A stretch of 64,000 nucleotides of DNA from assembly GCF_018139145.2 (NCBI RefSeq), contig NC_059486.1, forward strand, positions 7,998,001 through 8,062,000. The letters run 5' to 3'. The notes beneath the pieces were generated by a model that saw nothing but the letters and a program-made list of their open reading frames with translations, was not told the origin of the DNA and made no database searches. The first letter of the stretch is position 1. The number at the start of each line of letters is the position of its first letter. The DNA comes from Gymnogyps californianus. Lineage: Eukaryota > Chordata > Aves > Accipitriformes > Cathartidae. Positions 37,201-50,500 of this stretch are shown here, piece by piece. The translations under genes were made by a program, and so were the position numbers.

Positions 37201-40200
37201 TTTTCTCATCTTGCATAGTTGAGACAACTAACATGGAGCTTTGCTTTTCTTTTTTAATAACCTTTTGAAGGAGGACTATTTTCTGTATAGCCTTTGCAAG
37301 CATGGAGTTTTGCAATTAATAAATACTAACAAGTCTTAAGTATTCATTAATTCAGCAAAAATGATTGCTTTTGTTCATGGCTGGAAAGGATTCATTCAAA
37401 CCACAACCTCCAGATGTCCCAGGGACTGTGGTTTGCCTTGAGCTGTCATGGGGAGGGAGAAGAGAGAATATGACGCTTTAGAAAGTAAATACAGAGTTTA
37501 AGTGCCTGTATGGGCAGCGCTCCATTTTGAGGGAAAAGGCAGGATCCAAACAGTCTTTTGTTTAATTACAAAAAATCAAAGCAAAGCACCATGAAAAACA
37601 AACAGATTTGTTAACTTGTCAATTACTTGATTGATCTGGTATTGTAAAAAAAAAAACAACCAACCCTGCTGATACCAACGTTTAATGTTGAGCAGCAAAT
37701 GTTGACGAGCTGATAAAACGAGTGTGTCACTCATGCCTGAGGAACAAACAATGTAAAAGGCTCTTTTCCTAGCTGTAGTGTATGGAACCAGGCCTGTAAG
37801 CGTGTCAGAAAATGAGGTATAAACATTGCAAGTGAGAAGCTTTGGGAGGGCTGCTGTGATAGAAGATGAGGAAGAGAATGGGCCCCACTCCACATCTGCA
37901 TCTCCATGCCCGATGTGCAGCAGTGTAAATCTCTTGATTTAAGGATTTACTAGTCTGTTGCTGATAATCACTGATTTCAGCCATTCTTTCAGTAAATCTG
38001 TGTCTATCCCTAGTTGGTGAACTTCTCTTGAGACTGGCTATAACACTTTCCAATTAATCTTTATTGACATATCTTTGTATTCTTTTAAAAGGAAAACTTC
38101 CCAACGCTGCTGAGGGAGGGCAGTTAATGTTAAAGGTGAGGTGTTCCCAGTGTAAAAAATTTGCTGAATTGTGGAATATATAGGCAAACTGGTAAAAAAA
38201 TAACCCTTGACCAGGTCACTTACTCTAACTACTTGACTATACTTCTTCAGGTAAATAAAAAGCCTTTTTTAGTCCAGTGGGTGAGTGAAAAAAAATTTTT
38301 TTGTAGGATTCAGATGTGCATCCTGGAATTAAGACATGAAAAAGGGACTTTTTGGCTCTGAAAAAGAAATTGCTTTTCATATTCACCAAAGGGTACTTCA
38401 GGGATTTAACTTCCCAGAACATGGTTCATTTTTACCATGTTATTGCCCTTTGGAGTCAGGTACAGTGTACTACATTTTGAGAAGTTATGAGTTTCTTTCG
38501 AAGTTTTCTTCAGAATATGAATTGTAGCTCTGTGCTTGCATTTTCCAGTAGTCATGTTAAAAAAAAAAAAAAAAAAAAATCCCTACCAAAAATTTTGACA
38601 GTGACATATGAGACCAGGAAGATTGGAGCTGTTGGTGTTATGTAACAAATTTATAAAACAACTTCAGAAAAGGACCGTAGTGACTGGGATACTCTGATTT
38701 TTTTTTTTTTTAATTTATTTATTTTTCCCTCCTCAAATCAAAGGAGACAAAAGCACAGTTCTAACTTTGCAAGCTTTGCTTATGTCTCTGTGGCTGTTCT
38801 GTGATGTGCAGCTCCACGTTTCCCCTAACCATTATGGTAGAGTCTGCTGTTGAAGAGGAATGTAAAGGAAAGTACCGTATCCCAGAGTTTAAGATGTTTT
38901 CTAGTATAAGCCAAAACTAGTTTGTGGCATATGATTTTCAGGAAATATTCGAGGGAGGAAGGGCAGGAGGGATAAGGGGTTCATTCAGAAAAACTGAACA
39001 GTAAATTATTTTCGTTACACTGTGACAACTGTTCAGCAAGAAGTAAATGTTCATATTTTTCTGAAAAGCAGAATAATGGTCCCTACTCTTTAAATTAAAT
39101 CAAGGGAAAAAAAGCATGAATTATGAACTTCAGCATAGTTCAAGAGCAACTGGGTATTTAAAAAGTACGCATACTAATGCTAACTATTGCTATTGGAAGC
39201 AATGGTAGAACTCCACAGACAAAACATCCCACAGTTCAGATCTGTATCCAAACCTCTTGCTTGAAAGTTTGGCCTGGAAATTTCTCAACAGTTAAATCAT
39301 AAGATGCTTGACGCTTCTCATTCTGGTCCCAGCTGGGAATCTGGAAAGTGTAATGCTTAAGCTGAATATTCGCTTTGATTCTTGGAAATGGGAACAAGTT
39401 TCATCAAGAAACAGTTTCTTTTTTATTTTTCTTTTTTTTTTTTCCCTGAATTGGTTTGCCTATTGCATATCGTTAGCAGATGGTGACACATATGCCATTT
39501 CCATAGTCTTCTATTTTGGTACAGGAGCTGCTAATTGTCCCATTTTGGCTCTGGAGTGTATTAAGCTTTGTTAATGCATCTCAGGTAATTGTAATCCTGG
39601 CTTATGTTCCTGAATTATGTTAACAGAGTTGGAAGACTTTTATTTCATCAGGCCCAGAGCATCATTGTACCTTTTCTGATAACGTTGTGGTTCTTCCAAA
39701 AAAACACCCCCCCAAAATCACAAAACCTATAGGCTTTTAGTGAATACTGAGGTATTAGTAGGGAAAACAGCTACCCTATGTCCACTGCAGTATGTCAGCA
39801 GTCTACTCTTCTATCTTTAAAAATGATGGGGTTTGGGGTAGAGCAAATAATACACAAGTAAAGCAAAGACACTTCCCCCTGCCATCATGGCTGCTGGTGA
39901 GATTCCCACCTTGTTGCACTTTAGAGTGGAATTGGCAAGAAACAAATCTATATACCAGGCTGAATCCCATTTCCCTGTCTCTGTAATTAAGATGCTATCG
40001 TCTCGTAGGATGTTTTCTAAGCAAAGTAATTTTGTTTTCTGTCAACCTGAATTGAATACCTGTGCACCAAAACAAATATTGGAAGACTCCCTTTATATTT
40101 TGTCCAAGCTGACAGAAACATTTAGACCTAAGATGGTGATGCTATGTTTCATCATTTAAATGAAAAAATTACTGTTAATGTGACAGTCGCTGTGGATTGT

Positions 40201-41672
40201 TTTAGGTTTTTATTGCTCCCCAAAAGCATTTTTGTTTTTGATAGGTCCTGTAATAAGATTTTCCCTGCAGGAGAAGCGGCCTCCAGAAGCCTGCCCTAAT
40301 CCTGTTAGATAGCACGCAGAGATGTTGCAGTCATTGATGTGCAGGCAGGGGAGGCTTGGGACTTGGGTTTGGTTTGTGCTGTTAAAATTGGAAATGCTTA
40401 ATCTAAGCCAGGGGGTCATAGTCATTTAATAGTTTGAGAAGACTGTGGCTGTGCTTCTACCTTCGTGGCTCTTTTTGGTATCTGTTGAGAGAGTGCATGG
40501 GAACAGCCATGAATCTCCTGCATGTGTCACCTTTGCCTCTGAGCCTGGGACATCTATCTGCAGATCTGCCCATGGGCTGCAAGACCCGTGGAGGCACCTG
40601 AGAATGCCTTTGCATTGCCACACACCCAAATTAAAGCAGCAATAGCACCGTTTTCCTCTGCTGCATGAGGACATGTATGTTGCTGCTCGGTCATTTAATT
40701 TAGCAACAGGATGATGGGAGGGAGAAAAGAGGAAACAGAGCCTGAAAGTTATTCAGTGATTTCTCTGGGAGACTCAAGGAAAGGAGAATAGCTCCATAGA
40801 GGGAAAGAGCAGACAGATTTCTAGTAGAGATGTTCAGAAAAAGGCTGTTCTGACCGTGCTGCTGCCTGGAGGTGTCCCTTCCCAAAACTAGAAAGGGGAA
40901 TGAAGATGATGATGTTACTGGGGAAGGGTGGAGATAATGAGAACAAGCTGAAGTTTGATGTGTTTCTTCGTTTGATGAATGCAAATGGAGGAATTAATTT
41001 AGTTTTGTAACATTTCCACCAGCCTAAGCGGTGTCATTTTGTTTTATTATTGTTATTGCACCCTTGGTTTTGTTTAGAACTGCATACATCTCTTGCTTGC
41101 AATATAATCCTACACATTTGCTTGCTGGCTTGTGTGTCCCACTACCCTCTGCTGGAAGAAACGAGGATTTGTCAGCTGTGTCCTTGTGTCCCAAAACAGT
41201 CCCAGTTCTACAGCAGAAACGGGCTGTGAACTGGTTTGGGAGGACCCCAATCCTGCCCTGCTGTTGCTGGCATCCATCCTGCAGAGAAAAGACTTGGTGT
41301 ATAAAATGTTGCTTGGTTTCAGAACAGTGCATGGCTGGGTGAGGTGGTACGCCTGGGGTCTGTGATAGCAGGGTGCTGAATTGGATGATCTGTCCTATTC
41401 TGTTTTGTTACCTTGGCCATAGTTGTTAGGTCTGTTCCAGTTTATGATTAAAGGTGTTGCCAAAATAGACTGAATCACTGATGATTCTCCTCTGATGTCC
41501 TGTCTTGAGAGGTGGCTGGTACCAGCTGGTGGCTTGAGAAGGGGTAAAACGTCCCAAAGCAGGTGGCCACAGGGGCACGTTCTTCCCAAATGCAAAGTTT
41601 GTTTTATACGTTGAAACATGAAGGTCTCTTGCATTTTTCTTTTCTTAAATCTCAGCTAAAGTAATTTTGACA
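31288..41672. other. Intron 1 (inferred): no gene; A21 tract
   Basis: AT-rich sequence with scattered simple tracts: T12 near 32377, A12 near 35928, A21 at 38559-38579 and T-runs at 38699 and 39430. A 13-nt doubling of TATAGATCCAA lies at 32164-32187. Open frames are short and featureless. No exons, retrocopies or RNA genes recognised. Confidence 0.55.
38559..38579. repeat. Poly(A) run, 21 nt
   Basis: Uninterrupted A21. The sequence to its left was considered as a retrocopy body, but no known gene or flanking duplication was recognised. Confidence 0.85.
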
Positions 41673-41701
41673 CCCCCCCCCCCCCCCCCCCCCCCCCCCC
41701 C
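41673..41701. repeat. Poly(C) run, 29 nt
   Basis: Twenty-nine consecutive C between GACA and GCTTAAAG. Homopolymers of C/G this long are rare in vertebrate DNA. It is expected to be length-variable and hard to sequence, and its complement is a G29 able to form G-quadruplexes. Confidence 0.95.
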
Positions 41702-44700
41702 GCTTAAAGTCTTAGTATATTAGGGGCCCCTCATACCAGCTGTGCAAATGTTCTTTTTCAGTGTAGTGAGAATAAGGTATATAAATGTCACGCTCGCAGT
41801 TCAGGTTTCCATAAAACCCCTTTGGGAGGATATTCCAGAGGGAAATTAAAGATGGGATTCTAAGAGAGGCTTTTGTTTTATTATTATATATTTGCTCCAG
41901 TACTTGATATATGAGAATGTTTACACTTTCTACCCTATCTTCTGTATCTATTTGCAATAGAGGTACCTCTATCTCTTTGTTTTGTTCATCTCTTCTGTAA
42001 AATATGAAGTCCCTAATCTTTCTGGTTCATACAGGGAAACCTTGCAATAACTGCAGTAATTTTGCTGCATATGTGTTTAGAAATCTTCAAATGAGGGTTC
42101 AGATTAGGACTGGCTTCCTTTCCCTGCATAAGCAAGCTATTGCATAGATAAAAGAACTTGCGTAGCAGCTCTGAAGCATGTTATTCAGGCCATGGACAGG
42201 TATTGTTTCCTGATTTCAAAGGCAATACATGATCCAGACAAGTCTGCAAGAACCTCTGGTCTTAATTAGTTGTAAATTTCCTGAACAGCTCTCTCAAGTC
42301 ATGGAAGAAATTTAATTGCTATTACCAGCCTCACAGGATTTTCCTTCCCCTCCTTTGTACAAGTCTCTCTAGCTGCCCCAGCACTGCAAAAAGCAGTGCA
42401 TATGGCACTTATGCATATTGGCTCATTGTTAATTTAAGTGGCACATACTTTAATCTAATAGATGCTGTCTTTTAGTTAAATAATTTCTCCAGTAGCTGTA
42501 AAGGGATGGTATCTTGTGAAATTTAATTTCTTTCTACTGAACTCACGTGGAAAAGGAGTATCTAAAAAGTCAAATTAACTTTTCAACAAGGGTAATATAG
42601 ACTGTATCTTTTCACTGATGTCACCACCGCCCTCCTTATCTCATATTTCTTTACCTGTTTCTCTTTCTCATCACAGCATACTTATAATGAGCTACCTTGA
42701 TTCCACCAGACCACTATCTCCTTAATTCAAACACTGAATGTGTATTAGATGTGTTCTGCCAGTATATTGTTGGGGAATACAGTGAGCAAAGTCTGTACAA
42801 ATCCTTCTGTGCCAGTAGCTGGGATCACCTCAAGTGTGTCTGAATTAGGCTGCTGGTAATTTGAACGCAGTTTAAAAAGCAACTCTGTAGGAGCAGCCCA
42901 CCTCACCTTTCTGCATTGCTGGTGGATTAATGCGTGTATTGACAAGGATGAGGGCAACAGGGGAAACACTGGAGAACAGCCCTCAGTCAGGGAGGAGCTA
43001 TCCTGTGCATTTTTGCCATCAGAGAGGCATGGGATCTGGCAAGTGCAATTCCATCTATCCAACAAAAACTTGGGTTACAGATTGCTGAGAGGTCTGGAAG
43101 ATCACGAGGGTCACTAGTGGTATAAAACCCAAATAAACTGTGTTCTTCATTACTCAATGAAATGGGACTCTGGTGGACTCAAGATGAGGGGCTGCCTCTT
43201 TTTAGCACTGCTATAGCAGATGTGGCATTAATTTAATAATTCTGATGTTTACAAATTAGAAGCACAAGTTTGCATTCCACATGGCATCTTCGAAAATGCT
43301 CAGAAAAACTCAGCTTGTGTAGCACGTGTATCGCTTTCAGACACTGTGAAGTATCTTTCGACCTCCTTGGACACGGTGCTGGGCAGCTGGACTGTGATTA
43401 TTGCTGGAAATGGTGCACACAGGAGCACAGACTGAGGGCAGTGCAGCCACATGCATTGAGAACTCAGCTGTGTTATAAGTTATTGGTTCATACAGCATCT
43501 TTTGGAGGTAATTCTCCGATTTCCCATTTAGCAAGGTTTCTGCGGCTTGATAATTCCCTTATGTGAATTTTGGAATAGGCTGGAAGTCATTCAGCTGTTG
43601 CAGTACAGAGATGCTGGTGGCCAGCCATATGCAGACAGAATTGCAAAGGAATGTTACTGGGCAGCAGTTCCTTCTTTTTCTAACCAAATGGATTTAAAAC
43701 TTTCAGTGTGACAGGGCAACTAGTGTGTCTCCTGCTGTGGTTATTTTGCAGTGACTTCTTACTGTCCTCTTCTGTCATGACCCAAAGACCACCCATACAC
43801 TCAGCTCTCTTATTAGCTGCTGGAAAAAGTGGGATTCGGTTCCAGCTGCTCAGCATGGTACTGATACAAAGTTGGTGCAATGTTTGAGAAGCCCTGGATT
43901 ACACTTGTCCTTGCCTCTTCCAGCTTGCATGGCATTTTAGGCTTTGCAAAGTCCAGGCCTGAGAAAGCAAACCCAGGAGCTTCACATAAGGGGGTTTGTC
44001 TCTGGATCTGTGTGCTCGCTCTGTAACCTGCGCTGAGTCCGCTCTGATTTGCCCATGCACTGGCAATCGGCTCCTTTCCATGAGGCACCAGAGGGTTTAC
44101 TGCTGCTCAGGGTGACTCTGCTTGCAGCCCTTTAGATGCTTGAAGCGTCGTGAAGACCTATGGTCTCACTTTGATGTGAGCGTTATCCTCCTAATATAAA
44201 AATGTTATTGTGTACTCTGAAATCCAGCCTATATATACCCTAGAATCAATGTGCAATGAATGCCTTCAATTTGAGGTGCAAATAAAAAGCTGGGCATTTC
44301 AAGTGATGCTACTTATAGCATATTCCTTTACAAGTATGTCAAAACAAAAACTCTGTCCTGGGCTTTCATATATGTCAGTAAGTGCTAACCGTCTCTGTGT
44401 AGGTCCTTAATTCACTGCAGGACAACGCAAATTTCAAAGCACTGTGTAGAGAAGGATTTTGCTGGTTTGATCTGTATTTGGAAATGAGCCCAGCCTCTGC
44501 CTGCCCAAGCCCTGCTGCTGTGAGCAACTGAATGCAGCTCCCAGCAGTAACCGATGTCTTTGCTACTTTTATGGGTGCTCTACCAGGTGTCTGGGCTCCC
44601 AGCAGCTACTGAGCATGCAGAGAGCATCTCTGCAAAGCATGTGCATTGAGTCCAGCACTGTCTGCTCACTGTGCACACGATGTAAAGTCACATTGTGTGT

Positions 44701-47437
44701 GTAGCTCATAAGAGTATGTCCTGCCCACTGGCTGCAGGGTCAATCTGTGCCTGTGCAATAGGTCTGGGATGGCTGGATGGCTTCTGAACTTGAGGGTGAT
44801 GATGGATATGTTTACCCCTGTGGTTGTCTCACTCAGAATTGGTTATTGGTAATCTTGCTCCTTCTCTATATTTCTCCCACCTCAATTCACATGACAATAG
44901 TGTCTTTTCTCAGATACTTGGAGACTGTTTAAAAAGGGAGGAAGGGAACATGTTCCAGAGCTTTCAAGCAGTTTTGTGAAAAGGGTAGAGTGTATTTTAC
45001 TTTGGGGGTGATGTATGGCCCAGATAAGACTTTTCACCAAGGACCATTATATCTCAAGTTGACTTTTTAATTGATTTAGCTCCTCTGATCTGTACATTGC
45101 CAGACATGAACCACTAGCCTTTGGATGGAGTCCAGGGTGTAATGGAAAGTTCACCGAAACCCCATCAGCGCTTGTTAAACCTGAGTGAATTTCAGCCCAG
45201 CACATTTCTTGTGAATAATTAAACACAGTTAAGCAGGTGATGGATTTGAACCTCTGTCTCTAGTGTTCAGCTATATTTCAGTTAGAAAGGGGCTCATGAA
45301 ATTCATGAGGGTTTTGGTGGTAGGGTTTGGGGGGATTTTTTGCCTCTTGTGATGGATAACTGCACCTGGAAACCCAGGGTAGATGTTTTGGTATTTCCCA
45401 CTTATCACCAGCATGAGCTGTTCCATGTGGTGCTCAGCTCTCATCAATTTCTGTTTGTCAGTAGTAAATTCTCCAGTATTTACTTCTCCTTTTCCCATTT
45501 TTATGTAACATTCGGATTTGTTATCCTTTACTTTGATATCACTTTCTATCAGTACAACTGCTGTACTCACAGTGAGGGTGTAGTGCTATGGTAACAATAT
45601 ATTATCTGCAGTCTTGCCAGTGAGTAAGATATGGTGCAGAAATTAGTTCATTTATCAAAATCTGATGTGGCAGAGCTGAGCAAAGGACCTGGCTATCTTG
45701 AATCTGCTGCTATTTTCACGAGACCTGCCATTCTCTTTCATGTTGGTTATGACACTCAGATACATTCTCTCCTGACTGTTTCCAGCGATGCCTTGTTAAA
45801 CCTACAGATGTCTTAGCACCTTGGAAAATATTTTTAGATGTACAGTAATCTCCAAGCTATCTTTGGTAGTGACAAAAAATGGAAAATGAGCATTTTTTTT
45901 TTCTTCTGTTACTATTCCAGAAAGGTACTTTTCTGTGATTTCAGGGTAGGAAAGAGCATATAAATGGAAAAATCTCGCCCAGACTGGGATACGTGAGAAA
46001 TGTGTTAGATTTTCACTGCTAAAGGCTGAGAGCTCTGCTCTTCTCTGCTCTGTGGCTCAGACTGGGCAGTGTACAGCTTTCAGGGTGCTGTCTTGCACCT
46101 TTTCTGTCCTGCATTCACACTGGTGGAATGGGCTTTAATGTACAATGTTTACATCTAATTCTAAATTCTTCTAAAATGTAGGTGTTCAGAATCAGTCAGT
46201 TGATAGCCCTTTCATTGATGGTCCAGCTGGTACAGTGCTGGATTAGGAGGACTTTCACCTCTGTGTACCTGTCTCACCTCTGACATATCATCTCAGCCAT
46301 CCAGACTGTTGTGCCTTTCGGGGTGGGGCAGCTTTAGGGCAGCCCAGGATGCTGGGTCCAGCTCCCAGGGTTGCTGGATATCAGGGTAACGTTAGAAATG
46401 TTAAATCTTTGGTCAGATCTGGTGATCATTAGAAATTGTTTACATGGATTTTACAGTACACAAATTGGTACATGTTCTTAATAGGCAGGGTTTGGCTAGA
46501 AACTCTTAGAGAGGAATCAAACCAGGACAGGCTGCTACAGGCTTATGGACACAGTTTGAAAGTTTTCAGTGAAATTAGTACCAGTGCTTAGTCAAATTAT
46601 GTTTGCTTGTTAATCCCTCTTATCTAATTAGTCCCTACTTCACTGAGCTGCTTCTACTTGCATGCACTGAATCAGCTATTTCATATTACTGTTTTAGCAC
46701 TCTAATGGTGGAAGAAGTTGATTCAATTTAAGAGATGCTTTCTTTTCCGTGTTATAAACCCATGCCTTGTGATTTGTGCAGAAATAAATTGTTTTGTTGC
46801 ATATCAGCCCTCTGTTTGAGACTGAGGGGAAGGATGTGTGGTAATCTCAGATCAAATATTAGGTGCAGCTGAGCAGTCAGATAGACAGTCCTCGAGGTCT
46901 TCTTATTAGGTCTGGGTAAATATCCAAAGTTTGGGTGCCTGTCTGCACTCTTGAGTTTCCCACATCTTCTCTGGGCACTACACAAGCAGATTTCACTGTC
47001 TTTCTGTTAGAAAGAGGAGGGTTGTAGCATCCAGCTCCATGTTCTGCTCCTCATCTCTGGCCTCCAGGCACCCAGCACCGTGAGGGAGCCTGTGCACGTA
47101 CGTGCTTGTTGTGCTCCAAGCAGAGTGTAAAATGAACCACTGGCCTTGGTTACTAGGTAAATCACAGACACATCCTCACACAACAGCCCGTCAGCAAGAG
47201 TGCTGTGCCCCACCCCTGCCCAGTTCAGGAGATGGTGGTGAGTGCCCGGGGCTGGGCTCCAGGGAAGCGAACACCAGGGCTACCAGCCTGGCCCTAACAG
47301 AGACGCTTTGAGATTTGCAAAATCAAAGGTCATCCCTTCTCTGTCCTGCATCGGGGAAGATGGTCTGTCAGTAGTTTGCGTCTCATTTGCAAAAGCCCTG
47401 ATCTGGGGCGGAGGGGGGAAGCAGATGGCTTTCAGTC
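41702..47437. other. Intron 1 (inferred): no gene seen
   Basis: Mixed composition, with a somewhat GC-richer stretch at 43.3-44.8 kb where CAG/CTG-rich words recur (CTCCCAGCAG twice near 44538 and 44598). There are open frames in several overlapping registers but no supportable coding signal. A weak MIR-like patch near 46215-46265 was not strong enough to list. Confidence 0.5.
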
Positions 47438-47522
47438 ACTCTGCAAGCCAATGTCAGAGCCAAGACTAAAACCTGGTTCTTGAAATCCCAGGCTCCGTCC
47501 TCTGTGGCCTACTGCCTCTCTA
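47438..47522 (-). repeat. MIR-like SINE relic (antisense)
   Basis: AATGTCAGAGCCAAGACTAA, then ACCTGGTTCTTG...CCCAGGCTCC and ACTGCCTCTC, follows the reverse of MIR-type CORE-SINEs (GTGGCAGAGCCGGGATTAGA...CCCAGGTCT...CACTGCCTCTC). Matched from memory of the consensus; diverged but collinear. Confidence 0.5.
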
Positions 47523-50500
47523 AATATGTGTAAGGTTTTAATGAAAACACCAAATCTTAATTTAGAGCAGGATTCAAGAAAAACGTCCTATTCAATTACT
47601 TAATTATAGGTGAACTATAATTATAAGACACAAACATATCTTGCTACAAAGCACCAAGCAAAAAAGCAGAAAGGATTATTTGTTGTTTAATTTAGCAGAG
47701 GAAGGCAGCTGATGATGCATAAGTCTATCTGACACCTAGCAAGTTGTGTGATCCTACTTGTTAATCTTTTTAACTTTCCATTTTGTTAGGATAGGGTTTC
47801 AAGAGCAAATAGGATAAATGAGATTAAATCTGTCACCCTGAATTACTCTCCTCTGACTTATGAGCAGAATCACTCTATGTCAGAGAAGTATAATTATGAG
47901 GAAAATGCTGCCTGTGTAATTGTGTGCCTCATTCAGAAGAATTTGAGATCCGTAATTATCTCTAGTATGCCACGGTGGCGTGTGCTGGCTCTTAATTTCT
48001 ACAGTAAACAAAACCATTGAAGGTTTCTCTCCTGAGCAGTTCTTGATGTAGCATGGCTGGTACCTGCAACAGTAGCAATATTATGCATCAGGTCTCCTGG
48101 TTCCAGTGAGGGATCCAAACTAACTTGGAATAGAGCACCCATCGTACATTTATTTTCACATCTACCTTGAACTTAAACATTGATTGTGCAGTGAGGAATA
48201 ATGGCCATGGGGAACAGAGAGTCTTCTGAGCTGTAGATAGGCCAGGTGAGGCATGTCTAGCTGCTTATGCAAAAAGCAAGTCATAGCACATCTGGTGCTG
48301 TGTTCCATCACTTAACTTTTCAGTGGTCCAAGGATATTGCTTTTGACCTCTGCAATGACTGTGGTCCTGCAGGTGCTCCAGCAAACACAAAGGGTACAGC
48401 TTTCTTTGACAATAATGAAGCTGTAATAGAAAAGCTCTGGGTTAGGACTTGGCGTTTTTGCTCCTACATGTCAGTGCACATCAGAAATCTTGGGGTTTAG
48501 TTTTTCTCTCAGAAAAATCTGGTGGTGGTGCTCCATTAGGGGCCTATACACTGCTCTTGGCTCTACTTAATTTATATGACCCTATAAAATTTGTGGTGCC
48601 CTTCATGCTGTATAATTCTACTGTGAGATGAGTTGAAGACACAAGAGTGTAGGCTCTTGAAATTTTGGGTTCACCAAACAAAGAAAGCTTTGAATCCATG
48701 TGTTGTTTATCTAGATTCATAACAACTTCTGTTAGAAGAAGCAACTGAAAAGTTCAGCTAGATTTGTCCCATAGATCGGCATTATTGCTGCTGGAAGGAG
48801 ATCTCCTGGAGAGAGGATATGCACAAAGTAAAAAGAAACTCACTACAGGTCTGACTCAAACATTTCTGCAGCTTCCTTCTTGAGGCAGAGAGTGCAGAGG
48901 GTCAGAAGCCAGACTTTTGCATGATGGATTAGTGATAAAACAACCTGCCAGACTTGGATTAGAATTTCTGTTACTTTGCCTAAAATTATGTGTGCATTAG
49001 GGGAGAGGGACAAGGAGGATGCATCATTTTTGGGGAATCCTAGTAGCAATTTTATTTTCTTTTTCAGACCTTTTCACAGTTACGAGCCAGGATTTGATCT
49101 CCACATCTGTTTTTATCGGTCAGTCTAGTTTACAAATGAGGCCCCTTTTGTCCCATCTAATTTTGTGTAATCTGTGATGCTGCATAAAGATTCTGGGAAG
49201 AAAAAAATAGAAGGATTGTGAACAGATCTTCTGGCTAATATGTACAATGACTCACTCTATCCTTTATTTCAACTTTCATGAAGTATTTTCAGATACACTA
49301 TTTACCCACTAAATGAGCTGTTCGCTTTAGCTTATGGCTAAAGTGTTTCCTCGTATTTTGATGTATTTGTTGGGAACATGACAAAGTAAATCACAAATGA
49401 GAATGTTAACAAATGCTTACATTCATCATCTGAGACAGTCTCTCTCATTATAATCTTGTTCTGAGTAACTAGTTATCTGTAAGAAAGAGTTTCCTGTCCC
49501 TTTATTTGCCGGCTTACTTGACTTTACTGCTAAGGAAATCTCTCCTCCATGCTTGACAAGCAATGGGTAACTTCGTAATCTTTCTCTGTGTAGGCAATTT
49601 CTTCATGGGAAGAAATGAAGTCAGTCATGCCCATTACTGAATCTAATTTTACTGCAATTTAGAGGGAAGAACCCTTCCCTGGGTAGAATTCATTCTGTAA
49701 CTGCTTATTTCAGGATTTCTTTTGCTTTCCTCCAAAGGATCTGGCAGAAACTGTTAGTGACAGGCCTGCAGCTTGCTTGGCAAGGTCACTGTGGCACATT
49801 TCACAGCAAGTGAGAAACTTCTGCCTTGCCTTGGTTTTCAGTCATCAACAGCTGCTTTGAGGAAAACTGAGCATGGCAGCAAGTCAGTATGACCTCACTG
49901 CATGTTGAAGTTCCACCTCCTGGGAAATGTAAGGGTCTTAGGGTCCCTCATGGAGTCAAGCTGTCTTCAGCTGGGTCTGTCTGAGCTAGTTCATCTCCAT
50001 CAGCTTTCTCTTCTACAAGACCTGCTCCTTTACCCAAGCTCCACAACCACCTGGATGAGATCCCAAATGCAAGAGCAACACAGAGAAATTCAGCTCTCCT
50101 CCACTGAACTCTCAGCCCTTTTCTATTCTCTTAATAGGTGGTAATTTCCTGGGCCTTTCCCTGCTAAGACCAGTCCCAGAAGAAACCCCATGCTTCTGCT
50201 CCTCCTCTGTGGGCTACAGCAAAGCATCCTTACTCAAGTAGAGAAGATTTATTTTTTCCTTCTCCCCTAGTCAGCCTGGAGGTTTGGCCCCAGCCACGGA
50301 CATATCTTGCTGTTGGCTTTACAGTTCATTCACCCTGGGTAGGATTTGTCCATCTTTTACTCACTCTAGGCCAGGCTGATTGAAGCACACACAAGGAAAG
50401 GACCTTTTAAAAGCAGTTTGCAGCAGTGCAATGTTACAAGCCTGTCTCTGAAGAGGATGGGAGCGCAAAACAATCTCTTCCTGCCTGCTCACAAAGAAAT

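Noticed and set aside
41373..41410. CR1 3'-end-like words (AATTGGATGATCTGTCC)
   Set aside because: Too short, and the diagnostic terminal repeat and upstream CR1 body are missing.
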